Shown here piece by piece: positions 1 to 13,119 of a stretch of DNA of 64,000 bases; position 1 is the first letter of the stretch; each line of letters starts with the position of its first letter. The DNA lies in contig NC_134398.1 of assembly GCF_050003625.1 (NCBI RefSeq), forward strand, positions 99,179,479 through 99,243,478. Direction: 5' to 3'. The notes under the pieces were generated by a model. The model made no database searches. It was not told the DNA's origin and saw only the letters and a list, made by a program, of their open reading frames with translations. This DNA is from Haematobia irritans (Eukaryota; Arthropoda; Insecta; Diptera; Muscidae). The position numbers and the translations under genes were made by a program.

Positions 1-1
1 A

Positions 2-262
2 ATCATATACACATGTAATATTTTTCTCATAGTTATAATTGTCTTAATAATCATTTTGTGGAAAACAAAATTTAATAAAATTAAAATTAACTTGAATAAT
101 AGAATTCAGGAGAATTCTGGTCTAAAGGGGAGGGTAGTTACATATGCAAACCCCCAGACCTACATAAAAAATGAGTTACCTGATAAAATTGATGAATTGC
201 TTAAAGAAATTCAAAAGCCAGACAGTAACCCAATACCGTATCCGGTATTGGGCAAACCATAA
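2..262 (+). pseudogene. C-terminal end of a retrovirus-like Env protein (errantivirus type), cut by the window edge
   Basis: The frame is open from the left edge to a TAA at 260-262. It begins with about 15 strongly hydrophobic residues (mostly I, L, V; roughly 20-58), then a basic stretch rich in K and N and a tail of about 60 residues ending in PYPVLGKP. A single membrane anchor followed by a short cytoplasmic tail is the usual end of an insect gypsy-type Env. No upstream Env sequence is visible, so family assignment is inference. The methionine start that could be placed at 56 is only an in-frame TTG and is not a real start. A polypeptide end from another membrane protein cannot be excluded. 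Confidence 0.45.
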
Positions 263-431
263 TATTTCCATTTAATTCAAATAATAAGCAGAAATAATAT
301 TTAAGTCAAACGTTAGCATAGTAAGCAAAATTGTAAAATTAAGAAGTAAGTTCATTTAATGAAAACAAATAAAGAAAGAGTCTGATCTGGGCATTTGATC
401 GAAACGCAACGTACACCTTTATTTAATTTTT
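263..431. other. AT-rich spacer, possibly remains of a 3' LTR
   Basis: No gene is visible. The stretch follows the Env-like stop codon and ends where the minus-strand RING ORF stops. If the Env call is right, part of its 3' LTR should lie here, but no second copy is in the window to compare, and no LTR boundary can be set. Confidence 0.25.
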
Positions 432-1202
432 TTAAAAAACCCCGGAACTCGGTAAAACACAAAATTCAGGTTGTCGGTTGCGGTTTACGTTAACATTTGG
501 AAAATTATTGGGTGGATTGTGTATAGGTAAATTATTATTGTTTCCAGGGACATTGTTTTCACGCCCTTGAGTAGGAACATTTAAATTAGAATCTGGTATA
601 TCTGAATTATTTGTGCCATGTGCAGGCTGTTGTGGCGAAAGTTGCATATTTTGTAGTATACGAGTTACACTCGTTTCAATCAACCTACTTATATCTGTAT
701 AGTCAATGCCTGGTAGATTCGCGGCTCGAACGTGGTGCTGAAAAGGGGAAATTGAAAGATTTTGATTTCTTGCACCGGTATTCCTATTAGGCGTTTGGAT
801 AGCGTCCTCTGCCTCATTAGTGCTTATATCTAAAGGAGGATTTTCCGGCGCTTGAAATAAATTTCTAATAGCACTGCGAGTGTTATAACCCTTAGACATT
901 GCCCATCTACCTTTACCTCTCTTTGCATGAACCTTTGGAGGCGGTTTCGATGAAACTGCAAAATTCCTAAGTTCATTTAGTTGGCATGCCCGTTTGCACA
1001 CGGGGCATTCCGCTGTTGTAGTTAAATGGGTTTCGATGCATGGCCTATGAAAGGGATGCGAACATTCACTTAGCACTAAACAATCTTGACCCTCATTTAA
1101 AGGCTCATTGCATATCCGACAAATAGATAAATTTATGATAGTGTCTTCCGGCGAAGGAGCAGGAAGATCACAACCATTTTGTGATTGTTCCTGAGAAGCC
1201 AT
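432..1202 (-). CDS. RING-finger protein, probable N-terminal Gag-region ORF of an Osvaldo/Ulysses-like LTR retrotransposon
   Basis: 256 residues from an ATG at 1202. A RING-type zinc-binding domain covers residues about 28-70: CRIC, then CSHPFHRPC, then CPVC with a following CQL, in C3H2C3-like spacing. After it come a basic region (KRGKGRWAMSKGYNTRS) and an Asn/Pro/Gln-rich low-complexity tail. RING domains act as E3 ubiquitin ligases; activity here is not shown. A primer-binding-site-like sequence lies 670 bp upstream on the same strand (1871-1892), which fits the leader and first ORF of an LTR element. The ORF stops right beside unrelated plus-strand sequence, so the element is probably truncated here. 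A domesticated gene is a less likely alternative. Confidence 0.55.
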   Translation of the reverse strand: MASQEQSQNGCDLPAPSPEDTIINLSICRICNEPLNEGQDCLVLSECSHPFHRPCIETHLTTTAECPVCKRACQLNELRNFAVSSKPPPKVHAKRGKGRWAMSKGYNTRSAIRNLFQAPENPPLDISTNEAEDAIQTPNRNTGARNQNLSISPFQHHVRAANLPGIDYTDISRLIETSVTRILQNMQLSPQQPAHGTNNSDIPDSNLNVPTQGRENNVPGNNNNLPIHNPPNNFPNVNVNRNRQPEFCVLPSSGVF

Positions 1203-1870
1203 TTCTAAGCATTCACGTAAAATTAAAAATCAATTCAAAAAAGTATCGTTCACACAATCGTGTTATTCAACAAAAAGTGTTTCAATGTCAAAATAAACAG
1301 AAAAAATCTTCGAAAAAAACAATATATATTCAAGACTTGTGTTTCTAAATCTTGAAAAATTCGATTTTTTCTACCAGGTGATGATCATAAATAGGAGTGA
1401 AATGTATGATTTTCGAAAGATAAAATATGCATAATAATTAGTTATTAGTCTATAGGTACGGATATCCTAAACTAATTATACCAGACAAACCAGCCTGGAA
1501 ATAGCTTCGAACATAGATCTCCCGTCTACACAACAACAGTCATTAAAATGCATCAGCTAAATTAATGAGATCCGGTTGCTGAGCAGTTGCTGATATCTAA
1601 GCCTTGTTGCAACTAGATTTAAGAATACCAAGTTCTAGGAAAATTTACGATTCTCATTAAACTAGGACATTATGTAATGAAAAATCTCACAGTAAATCCG
1701 ACGGTCAGCTCAGCTGAAGTAAACTTCGAGCTCCTGAAATATCTAGAAGGGTTCCTGTAAGTATTCATCACATTAAGTCTCCAGGATAAAAAGTCAAAAT
1801 TTTACCATTTTATATATGAAATCAAAAGATGGTAAAATAGTGAAAATTCATGTAATAACCAATCTCTTCC
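1203..1870 (-). other. Putative leader of the RING-ORF retroelement
   Basis: No ORF of note. This AT-rich stretch joins the primer-binding-site-like sequence to the RING ORF start. A leader of this length would be long but possible for Osvaldo/Ulysses-type elements. The assignment depends on the primer-binding site being real. Confidence 0.35.
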
Positions 1871-1892
1871 GGCCCCACGTTATTGGGCGCCA
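1871..1892 (-). promoter_or_regulatory. tRNA primer-binding-site-like sequence (lysine-tRNA type)
   Basis: On the minus strand this reads TGGCGCCCAA, two extra bases (TA), then ACGTGGGGCC. That is the lysine-tRNA PBS pattern used by many retroelements, with a 2-base insertion. Immediately 5' of it, on the minus strand, is a sequence ending ...TACA, as an LTR end would. It is correctly placed and oriented for the RING ORF downstream. Confidence 0.55.
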
Positions 1893-1897
1893 AATAC

Positions 1898-3606
1898 TGT
1901 AATGTACACGAGCAAAATTGAAATTACTCTTATGCTAATTTTTGATAAGATTAGAGCATCATTGAACTCGAACGGAATGAGGACCACGGGAGCCATTAAT
2001 GAAACTAGCAACAGTCTTGGGTGGGGTTCTTGTCCCTTTCCTAACGAGCCGTGTTCACAAAACAGTTATTATTATAGACTCCCTAGTTCGAACTACCCAC
2101 AATTTTAAATGATGAAAAAAAATAAATTAAAAATAGAGAAAAGACCGGAAGACGGTAAATTATTAATTTCATAAAACCGAGAGACAAATGTGCATGCAAT
2201 ATAAAATTAAATTTCGAAAATCCACAAATTTGAAAAGATTTCTCCGACGTTTTTGAGAAATCAAACTCAGAACCCTCGCCATCCGTAATCCTAAGTGGTA
2301 ATATTTTTTTAGGATCCCTAACTAATTTCACTCCAAATTTATTTGAACATACCTATAGTAGAAAGACGTCTATCAATATTTACCAATTCATTATGATTAA
2401 TTACGTTTTATTCACATCATAAAAAATTCATATTTAGCTCAGAAATAAATGTAGAGTATAATTATATACGAATATTTAAATTAATTTAAACATTTTTTAA
2501 GAATTATATATTAAGTAATTTTTTTTTTGAAAGGATTCCTATATAGCAAAATTCAAATCAATTCACAATAACATAGTCTTTAATGGGTTATTTATTTCAT
2601 TACAATAAAAAAAACAGCAAAAAAGGGAAATGATCAAAACAACAGAAATCTATCCAAATTTCAGATACTATGAGACAGAGTGAAGAAGAACTTACGTGAG
2701 GGCTATAGTAAACGAAAAGACTGATAATTATGAATGAATGAGCGACTTACATTATGCGCGAATAAATGAGAGACTTAAATCATGAATTAAAATATTTATG
2801 TAAATATGTATGTACGGGTGATGTACTCTCCTCACTATAGGCTCTCTTGACTCAGCTATTTTTGTTTTCTTTTCTTTATAGTAGAAATAGTAAAAATATC
2901 CCCATGTGTTTCACTTACCAGCGGCGTCCAGTCATGATAAAGGCCTTCTGCATGATCTGCGTAGTTGCTGGTTATATGTAACAAAGTATGTTAGCTTATG
3001 GTTTTTGTTTAGAATTTCTGTTTTTATAGCATGAGAGATTTTTTGTTTTTTGAGTTTTGCTTCGGATAGGATATACACTTGTGATTAAATTTTTAGTAGA
3101 TAGGCAAACATTATGAAAATTGTTAAAAATTTAGGATTTAGATAAAATATAGTTACATAGTTGCATTGTAGTTTTGAAGGAATGAATTTGTGATCAAATA
3201 TTTAGAATTTTGTGAATATTAGAAAAATTACTTTAAAATTTACAATTTAGCCAAATTATTGTAGTTACATTTTTCAATTGTTATTTCCAAGAAATTAAAT
3301 TGTATTTGTGATCAAATATTGAATAATTATGCAAACATTAGGAAAATTATTTTAAAATTTAGGATTTAGCTAAATTATTTTAGGTACATAATTGAATTGC
3401 TATTCTAAAGAAATTAAGGTATCTGTTTCAATAGCGATTCAACCAAAAATGTCTAATTTTGTTTTCAAACTTTTGCTTTTGATTTAATTGAATTAAATTA
3501 CGACAAACAAATGACCATAATGTTTCATTAGTCTTAGTTCATATCCGAAGAAAAAATGGTATTATTAAAGATTAATTTTATGCTTGCGAGTTTTTAACGA
3601 TCACGT
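1898..3606 (-). other. Unresolved region, likely including the LTR of the RING-ORF element
   Basis: The sequence starting TGTAATGTACAC at 1898 would be the inner end of the 5' LTR on the minus strand. No second LTR exists in the window, so the far end cannot be placed. The rest is AT-rich without a supported gene. A purine-rich stretch and several splice-donor-like motifs near 2690 are not enough to call anything. Confidence 0.25.
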
Positions 3607-3837
3607 TTGGATGAATTTGAGATCGTCGGGAATCAGGAAATCAGCACGAAATCATTAACACTCTGGTTCAAATTAAATAGTGTGTACCATGTGATTCAAG
3701 GTGGAGTTCACGATGAAAGTCTTGAAGGAAAATTCCAAATACGAGGAAATTTGACTGATGTCGTCTGTCCCTGTTTCTCATGGAACTTCTCGAATAATGC
3801 TGGAGTGGTATATTCACACCAGATCTATTGCAGATAG
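3607..3837 (+). CDS. Unrecognised small ORF (76 aa), doubtful
   Basis: An ATG-started frame of 76 residues with balanced composition (includes W, C, H, P), unlike the AT-driven shadow frames nearby. I recognise no domain. It may be a fragment of a degraded element or a chance ORF. The neighbouring 200 bp are also less AT-rich and hold a perfect hairpin. Confidence 0.15.
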   Translation: MDEFEIVGNQEISTKSLTLWFKLNSVYHVIQGGVHDESLEGKFQIRGNLTDVVCPCFSWNFSNNAGVVYSHQIYCR

Positions 3838-3849
3838 ATTGTCTTGAAG

Positions 3850-3872
3850 CTCCTTACCCTGTGGGTAAGGAG
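3850..3872. repeat. Perfect 10-bp hairpin with TGT loop
   Basis: CTCCTTACCC and GGGTAAGGAG are exact reverse complements separated by three bases. It is not followed by a T run, so it is not a bacterial-type terminator. Function unknown. Confidence 0.5.
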
Positions 3873-4952
3873 ATCTCAAATTGGCTCCGCTGTTGAAAAG
3901 AAATTTCGTATGTTGTGGGAACCTTTGGAAATTGTTATTCCCTGTGCCCTCGGATTACAGCGCCACAACTTCCACGATGGGAAATTCGTATAGAAAAATT
4001 TTTATAGCCACGTTGGACCTGCAACACGGTACCGTCAAAATCTCACAATTACCGAAATAATTTAGAAATTTACCTTAGAACATTTTATTGCCAGATTTTT
4101 ATATTTGCTATTTAGATGCTTTTAAATTTCTAATTTAAAAAGAATGACCAAGGATCGAGATCTTTAAATCGGATCACTATTTTGACTTTTTTCCTTAAAC
4201 ACTGACCGTAGGAATCTTTTTGATCTTGTCTGCCGGAAGTTTGATGAAAGAAGAATTTTCGCAATTCTTGGTTCAGCACGAAGTATCAAATTTTTTGACA
4301 ATCGCGTGAAATGACAAAATGTCAAATAGGCTTGAATATTTTATATTGGCTAATTCACTCTGGCAACATATAATTCAATTGGTACTAAAAATACCACAAA
4401 ATCCCATCTTTATATTAAAAATGATCAACTTGAATTTGTTGCACGAAAGAGCGATTTGTTTATTATTTTTAATTTTTTAAATCATATTTTTCCACAAAAT
4501 ATTTCCAAATAAATTTATCAAAATTTTGCCACTAAAACTCTCACTGGAGCAATTGATGTAAGAGACGATCAAAAATGAACTAAAGTCAGCTACACGGACG
4601 GACGATGCAACGGTTGCATTCATGAATGGAAAGAAAGAAAAAAATGCAAATGCATCGTAACAAATGTGAATCAATAAAAAAACAGAGTCTAAGATTTCTC
4701 ACGCATAGCACAATTCTCGGTTTCTTCTTCCCATTGATAAATTTACGATTAACCCATGTCTGTCGCTGTGTAAAAATACAATTCATATTGAAAATCAATG
4801 ATGTGGGTATAAGGACTATCCCAGTAATTAACATAAAGTAAAGCTCAGGTGCAAAGTTTACCAAGAATATTTTTGACTAGCTTATGGCATTATAGAAAAT
4901 AAAAATAAAATAATTTTAAATTAAATAATAAATAAAATTCGTATTGATTCTA
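3873..4952. other. AT-rich region with no supported gene
   Basis: Short frames on both strands between 4470 and 4870 overlap one another and have composition typical of chance ORFs. I see no TIR, LTR or domain. Confidence 0.4.
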
Positions 4953-5122
4953 CAACGTTCCACTACAAGATGTAAATAATTTTATAATTATAATTGTATA
5001 GTTGCTAAAAATGAGCTTAACTTGTTTCCGCTTCCTTCAATGTGCAATGTAGACACTGTCGTTGCCAGTTTAGAAATAGCCAAATGCAACTATTGGGTAT
5101 CTTCGGTCTATAAGGGACTGAT

Positions 5123-7242
5123 TAAGGTTGCCAGATTCAAATGGCCTATTGTCTGGAATTTTGGAAAAAGTTGGCTGGATTAAAAAAAAATCTGGATTTC
5201 GTAAATCCCCAAATATGAGAAATATAACTATTTATTAAAATATTTAAATAAATAGTAAAAACACAACAAAACATTTATAATTCAGTGTTTTCATGAACAT
5301 AAGTAAAAAAAAGTTAATTAAATTTAAAAAAATGAGAACATTTTTATTTTATTTTATTTTAATCTTTTCTTATAAAATAAATTTACAGAAAAATGCAAAA
5401 TAGGTTTAATGCAGTTCTTATAGATAATACATATCGCACCTATTAAACAAAAGGGTAGTAACACTATTTTTTTTTTATTTTTCAATAGAGACAAAAAACT
5501 GTAGTAAAAAAGTTTTAACTCTGAAGACAAGAAAAGATACATAACGGCATTTTTTTTAATGAAAGAATTGTAAAAAATGGGAGAATTGTACAGTGTGTAT
5601 TCTTTTTTAATGAAAAGTAAAATATTCAAAAGTTTGAATTACTACGTGCTGGTTAAAAGACTCTCAAAAATCACCTTATTAAGAATGAAAAAGATAAATA
5701 ACTAAACGTATAGTCTTTTCTATTGAAATATTATTTAAAAAGTATATTTAGCTGGAAATATTATTGAATAGCTTCCCAATAAACACAGGATGAACGTTTT
5801 TCAAACGCAACAGCTTTTCAGTTTGAAGGTAAATATAATTTTCAACATAAATTCAACTTGACTTGAAATAGCTCATCTTCAATACATCTTCAAATTGTTT
5901 GCGAATTACTTCCAATTTGCCAAAATGTTGACGAAATCTTTGAAAAGGTGTTGAAGATAATATGAGAAAACTTTGACAAAAACTACCCATGTGGTTTTCA
6001 ATACTTATTTGTGCAACGAAGTTCGTGGTCAATTGCAAGAAATAAAAAAAATGAAAAATTTTAGACAAATAACCAAATAGTTTATAAAAATAGGTAAGTG
6101 AAAATAATAAATGAAATAAAACTTTAAGGAAGTCACTAAATGTATATCTCTTTGCAGAAAACTATAATTATGGATTCTACGTTCTTGAAAACATTAAAAA
6201 GCTGACTGATGAAAAAATGGTGGATAATTAACTGGAACTGTTTCAAATAGTTTATAATAATTGGTACGTCAATATGAAAAATTAAATCAACACTTTAGAG
6301 AAGTCACTAAATTTAAATCTCTTTGCAGAAAACTAAAATCTTTGGATGCTACATTCATGCAAACATTAAGAAGCTGACCAATGAAAAATTAGTGGCTTAT
6401 CGACAAGAAAAAGTTTCCAGAAACATTACAAGTGCAACCAATTAAAATTGTTAAAAACAACAAATTGTTGAAATCAACAACTACTGGATGAAAATATGCA
6501 TCACATCGTGAGTTTAATTCATATGCTATTATCAGTTTAAAATGGATATTTTGTGAATTCCTTCTGCTGGAAATCAATTCTAACACGCGGTCCAGTACGT
6601 TCCTAATTTCAAATTGCCCGCATGTTAATAAATTTTAATGCTGTTTTATGAGACCAAAAGGAAGGAAATCGAATTATCAATGCAAAAGTGTTTACTAATA
6701 ATGTTTAAGATATTTAAAGGTTTGTTGTTTGTTTTTTTTTTTTTTGTTGATATGGTTAATAAGATTATTATTTATCAATTGGTATTGTAGTGTAGTGTAT
6801 TTTTATATATTTTATTTTGATAAAAATGAATAAATTATACAAAATTCATAGAATTTTGGCGTTGACTTTCAATTTGAAGTGCGGATATCATTCATACAAA
6901 TTTAGGTTGAAAAGTGTTTGCAACGATGCTAATTTTGAATTTGACTCGCATCGAATATTGTTTGAGAAATTATTGAGTAGCGATGCATTTCAATTTGAGG
7001 ATAACACTTGAGATATTATTGCTAATGTGTTGAATTTCTCTGTTGAGGGTAATGTCTTTTTTTTGTTGAGAACGCGATTTTCTCAACAATTTTTCAACTT
7101 GAATATTACCCTAATCCTTTGAAAAAATGTTTGAAAAATTGTTGAAATTTAGCATTTTTCATTTCATTTTATTGGGTTGTAACTGGACATGACATACAAA
7201 ATCTGGAAATTCCAGCCCATTCCAGTCCATCTCGCAACCCTG
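5123..7242. mobile_element. hAT-type element in LINE copy 1 (orthologous insertion to 53206-53917)
   Basis: TIRs start TAAGGTTGCC (left) and, read inwards, CAGGGTTGCG (right). Flanks GGACTGAT (5115-5122) and GACATGAT (7243-7250) are a mutated 8-bp TSD; the sister copy shows ATCATGTC/ATCATGCC. It has no transposase. Its own sequence is about 0.7 kb because 5775-7176 is a later insertion. The same insertion sits at the same site in LINE copy 2. Confidence 0.75.
5775..7176. mobile_element. TT-flanked element with CCCAATAAA TIRs (element D), full copy
   Basis: The sister copy at 53.27 kb lacks this segment and gives the empty site AGCTTGTAAC. Here the site reads AGCTT, CCCAATAAA..., TTTATTGGG, TTGTAAC, so the TSD is TT and the TIR is 9 bp. 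1402 bp, AT-rich, no credible ORF. Fragments of the same family make up 12250-12682, 14400-15341 and 15863-16857. Two-base TT targets with CCC ends do not match a superfamily I can name with confidence. Confidence 0.75.
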
Positions 7243-7253
7243 GACATGATAGC

Positions 7254-7745
7254 GAGCGTGCAGTTAACACCTTAATTGAGGAGTCATTGAAAACAAAGAC
7301 GAAACTCATTATGGGATGCTACGCAAATGCACAACATAGTATATGGGGAAGTGGTGACATTAATACAAGAGGAGAGTCACTGCTAGAGTTTATTTTGCGT
7401 ACTAATTTGGTAGTTTGCGATAAGGGAGATATCCCAACCTTCGTCACTAAAAACAGACAAGAGGTTTTGGACGTCACCTTGGCGTCGCAAGAACTGAATA
7501 AAATGATATGTGAGTGGCAGGTTTTAAGTGAATATAGCTTCTCATATCATTGCTACATTAGTTTCAAATTTGATGTTCCTACCAAAACGACCATATTTCC
7601 GCCAAATGTTAGGAAAGAAGATTGGAATAGGCATAGGGAATCGTTCAATATGATGATACCGGAAATACCAGCGACAAATATGAGCACGGTGCAAGATATC
7701 GAACACGCAGTGGAGCGGATAACTAAGATTTCAACATCTCACTGA
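7254..7745 (+). pseudogene. LINE copy 1: C-terminal half of ORF2 endonuclease
   Basis: Encodes the second half of an apurinic-type endonuclease: MGCYANAQH (the GD.N equivalent), then RGESLLEF, TFVT and LDVTLAS blocks, and an HCYI segment where the family has the conserved SDH. The D of SDH is replaced here (FSYHC). The frame stops in TSH* at 7745, and the RT continues in another frame. Copy 2 stops at the equivalent position, so the break was inherited. The N-terminal part of the domain lies at about 4953-5122. Confidence 0.75.
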
Positions 7746-7752
7746 AAGCTGC

Positions 7753-10218
7753 ATGCCCGAGAGGGAAGCCAAGGGGAAAAATCGACCACCATGGTGGTCT
7801 ACGGAGTTCAGTAATATGAGAAAATCCCGCAGGAAGATCTTTAAAAAAGCAAAGTCCACCAGAGCTTCGGAGGATTGGGACGCTTACAAGAAGAATCTGA
7901 GAGGATACAATCGAGAACTGAGAAAGGCTCAGCATAACTCCATGAATGTTTACTGCAGCAGTATTGAGAATACGTCCGAGGCTTCCAGACGACGGAAGGT
8001 ACTAGCATCCACTAACTCCGCTCCAGGTTTCATTAAAACATCGGAGGGCAATTGGACAACGTCCAGTGAGGAGACGCTGGAGGTACTATTGGACACACAT
8101 TTTCCTGGAAATCAGACGGTGGAAACATGTTCTGGCGGTGACACAGTGGCTCAGCGGTCATTTCCTATCGAGGAAATTGTATCGGAATCTAGAATAAAAT
8201 GGGCGTTAAATAGCTTTGGGCCATTCAAATCCCCCGGACCTGATGGAATTACTCCGGCGGAGTTACAAGCAGTGACTGAAAGAATTATCCCCTGGTTAAC
8301 GGTGATATATAAAGGGTGTATTAACTTAGCATATATTCCAGAAAAGTGGAGGGAAACAAAAGTCGTTTTCATACCTAAAGCGGGAAAAGCCTCTCACTCG
8401 AGTGCGAAGGATTTCCGAACAATCAGCATATCCTCATTCCAACTTAAGACTCTGGAGAGGATGATAGACATTTATCTTAGAACTAGCATCGATTCAAGTT
8501 TGCTCTCGAAACGACAGCATGCATATTCGAAGGGCAGATCTACTGAGACCGCTTTGCATGAACTAGTCAGCTTTATTGAAAGCTCACTATCTGTCAATGA
8601 ATACACAATCGTGGCGTTTCTAGACATCGATGGGGTATTCAATAACGTCCATCCGAGCTCGATATTAAATGGACTGGCAACTCTGAATGTTGATCCAGGT
8701 ATACTTAGGCTGCTAGACGAACTGCGAATGAGGAGACGTATTTCAGCCATACAAGAACAAGCAAACATACAAAGGTATGTGAACAGAGGCACTCCCCAAG
8801 GAGGAGTTCTATCACCTCTTCTTTGGAATATTGCTATAAACAACCTTCTGGTTTCCCTAGAAAAGGAAAAGGTAAAAGTGATGGCATACGCAGACGATGT
8901 AGCTCTAGCAGTCAGGGGAAAATTCCCATCCACAATCAGAGATGTTATACGGAGAGCCCTCCGGATGTCTGAGAAATGGGCGAAAGAGAATGGTCTTGGA
9001 GTAAATCCTGCAAAGACAGAATTAGTCATGTACTGCAAAGATCGCAAAACTCCCACGGTTAAGCCCATATCCTTAGGGAGTATTGAAATTCCCTTTGGTG
9101 AGTGTGCAAAATACCTTGTCGTTATTTTGGACAGGAAGCTAAACTTTAGACTTAATATTGAAGAAAGAGCGAGAAAAGCCACGATAGCTTTGTACTCGTG
9201 CAAAAAGGCAATAGGGAAAAAGTGGGGATTAAAACCGAAAATAGTGCATTGGCTATACACGGCAATGGTTAGACCTATAATGCTATATGGTGTTGTAGTC
9301 TGGTGGCCGGCACTTCAGAAACCGACTGGTTTAGATAAAGTTCAGCGTATGGCGTGTTTGTGTATTTCAGGCGCATTCAGCAAGACAGGAGCAAATTCCC
9401 TTAATGTCATGCTGCATCTATTGCCTTTAGACATTTTGGCCAAACAGTCAGCTGCAACAACGGCTGTGCGGTTGCGCGAAATATCGCTGTGGTCGGAAAA
9501 AGGTTACGGTCACAGTTCTGTCCTCAAAATAATGCCAGATGTGCCTAACGTAGTGGATTACACTTTGGTGAGTCCACTTTTCGACAAAAAGTTTGAGACT
9601 CTAATCCCCAACAGTGAGGCGTGGTGCACACAGACCCCGGGGAATAAAGAATATATAGATTTCTACACTGATGGCTCCAAATTGGATGGACAAGTGGGGT
9701 TCGGAGTATATTCTAATGATCTGGAACTTCAAATAGCGAAAAGATTACCTAATCACTGTAGTGTTTTTCAGGCTGAAATATTAGCAATAAGAGAGGTGGC
9801 GAATTGGCTGAGAAGTAATGTTCCAAAAAATGTGGGCATTAATATATACTCAGACAGTCAACCTGCAATAAAATCCTTGGACTCTGTGTTCCTCAACTCG
9901 AAAACGGCCATCGATTGCCGCAAATCTCTCAATGAGATGGCTGAGCAGTACAATATTCACCTAATATGGGTGCCTGGCCATAGGAACATACCGGGGAACT
10001 GCGAAGCAGATGAGTTAGCATGGCTAGGAATAACCTTACATATTCCAGGGGAACTAGAATTTTTTAGTATGCCCCTAGCTATCTGCAAGCTCATACTGCG
10101 TGAGAAGGCTGTTATGATGGCAAATGTTCGATGGGAGAATTGCAAGGGTTGTAATGACACCAAGCAAATATGGCCCCATTTAAACTTGAAGCGTACACTA
10201 AATATGCTAGTGTTCTGA
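7753..10218 (+). pseudogene. LINE copy 1: reverse transcriptase and RNase H of ORF2
   Basis: 821 continuous residues. The RT has FKSPGPDGI, a FLDID block, GTPQGGVLSPLLWN and the catalytic YADD at about residues 377-380. FDNV is altered to FNNV. RNase H follows, with YTDGS, QAEILAI, YSDSQ and NCEADE, so all four acidic positions are kept. The last residues run into a frameshift (NMLVF*) before the true C-terminus at about 10276-10458. This is the longest coding stretch in the window, but loss of the endonuclease frame and of a normal 3' end makes the copy inactive. The ATG at 7753 is only the first Met after the break, not a natural start. Confidence 0.9.
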
Positions 10219-10458
10219 AGACGTCAGATATCACTCCTGATATCTGCTATAATGGGTCGCTGCTGATAAGCGTATTTGCAAAAACTATTGATGCGAAGTA
10301 TAATGACTACTGTACAGGACATTGCATTTTGTGTTAGGCGTAAGCGAATTTTAGGGGCATATAGCTTTAGATTACTGGCGGACCTGGAAAACGTTAACTT
10401 AAGCAGTCTGTTAATGTTTTTGGAACAATCTGGTTGGTTCAACAAAAGAAAAAGATAG
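10219..10458 (+). pseudogene. LINE copy 1: shifted C-terminus of ORF2
   Basis: After the stop at 10218 the matching protein continues in another frame and ends ...FLEQSGWFNKRKR at 10458, a typical ORF2 end for this type. The cysteine-rich part usually found between RNase H and this end is shortened. The 3' UTR continues to about 10690, and its copy is found inverted at 11764-12060. Confidence 0.6.
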
Positions 10459-10705
10459 AGGAGGTTCAGTGGTTAAAACTAGAAGTGCCCATATAATAAC
10501 CGAATAAACGTCCAAACGCGATATGTTTGTTAAGTTAAATATGAACAAAAATTTTGTATGGCATTTGAAATCACATTTCAAGTTTTCTGTAAAATTAAAA
10601 TTCCGATTCCAATGTTTATTAATTGAATTTCTTAAATTGAATTTCTTAATGTTAGTAGGTTACATTAAGAAATTCAATTTAATCGTTATATATATATATA
10701 TATAT
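10388..10705 (+). repeat. Palindrome 1, left arm (LINE 3' end)
   Basis: This arm is the reverse complement of 11746-12063 with constant coordinate sum 22451 and no indel seen. It holds the last ORF2 codons and the 3' UTR of LINE copy 1. Both arms run into TA repeats at the inner side. Confidence 0.85.
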
Positions 10706-10706
10706 A

Positions 10707-12682
<1,976 letters not shown>

Positions 12683-12723
12683 AAACTGTGTGCTCCGCTG
12701 TTCAAATCCCCGTCCGGCAAAAG

Positions 12724-12783
12724 GTAAAATTTTAAAAATTTATAAAAATTTTAATAATTTCTTCTACAATGTTTGTATTACAG
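12724..12783 (+). other. Conserved GT...AG segment after the tRNA-like module
   Basis: Begins GGTAAAATTT directly after the tRNA-like end and closes with a pyrimidine-containing ...TTTGTATTACAG. The same arrangement recurs at about 28480, 31077 and (inverted) 18474-18533, so it is a family trait. It looks like a short intron of about 60 bp; splicing is inference. Confidence 0.4.
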
Positions 12784-13119
12784 AAAAAGGTGCTAAGAAC
12801 TAAAAAACCTCGTGGAAGTGAGAAAGATGTCAGAGAGTATACAATTAGGCAGAAAAAAATTGAGAACCACCTTCTTTGGGAGAAAATTCTTCTAACATTT
12901 TCTAATATTTTTGGGCTCAAAATTCTTCCAAACATATTATATGTTCACATAAAATAAACATAATAACATATAGTTTTTGGGAAGACAACATTATTGAATT
13001 TGGATGGAAAAATACAAAATCTTTAGATCTTAGACTACCCAAACATATTATATTGTTAGACCAATATGCTTTCAAATATATTGTATATTGGAAGAAATCA
13101 AATATATAAATATTTGGGC

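Larger units (their letters stand above)
4953..10705 (+). mobile_element. Non-LTR retrotransposon, LOA/I-like with RNase H, copy 1 (5' truncated)
   Basis: The copy begins inside the endonuclease domain near 4953 and runs through endonuclease, reverse transcriptase, RNase H and the ORF2 C-terminus into a 3' tail that enters a (TA)n tract near 10690. Copy 2 lies inverted at about 47.2-60.5 kb. RT joined to an RNase H with DGS, AEILAI, SDSQ and CEADE motifs fits LOA/I-group elements rather than jockey or CR1; the clade is inferred. A hAT element (5123-7242) is inserted in the endonuclease, and a second element is inserted in that hAT. Confidence 0.8.

Noticed and set aside
5354..5629. 91-residue ORF conserved in the inverted copy at 53.45-53.80 kb
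   Set aside because: It lies in the non-coding body of a hAT-type element. Similarity is due to shared ancestry of the two LINE copies with the same hAT; the frame differs in length and start.
8472..9260. 262-residue minus-strand ORF inside the LINE RT
   Set aside because: Antisense shadow of the RT; the plus-strand frame has all RT motifs, and the same shadow appears opposite 48445-48906.
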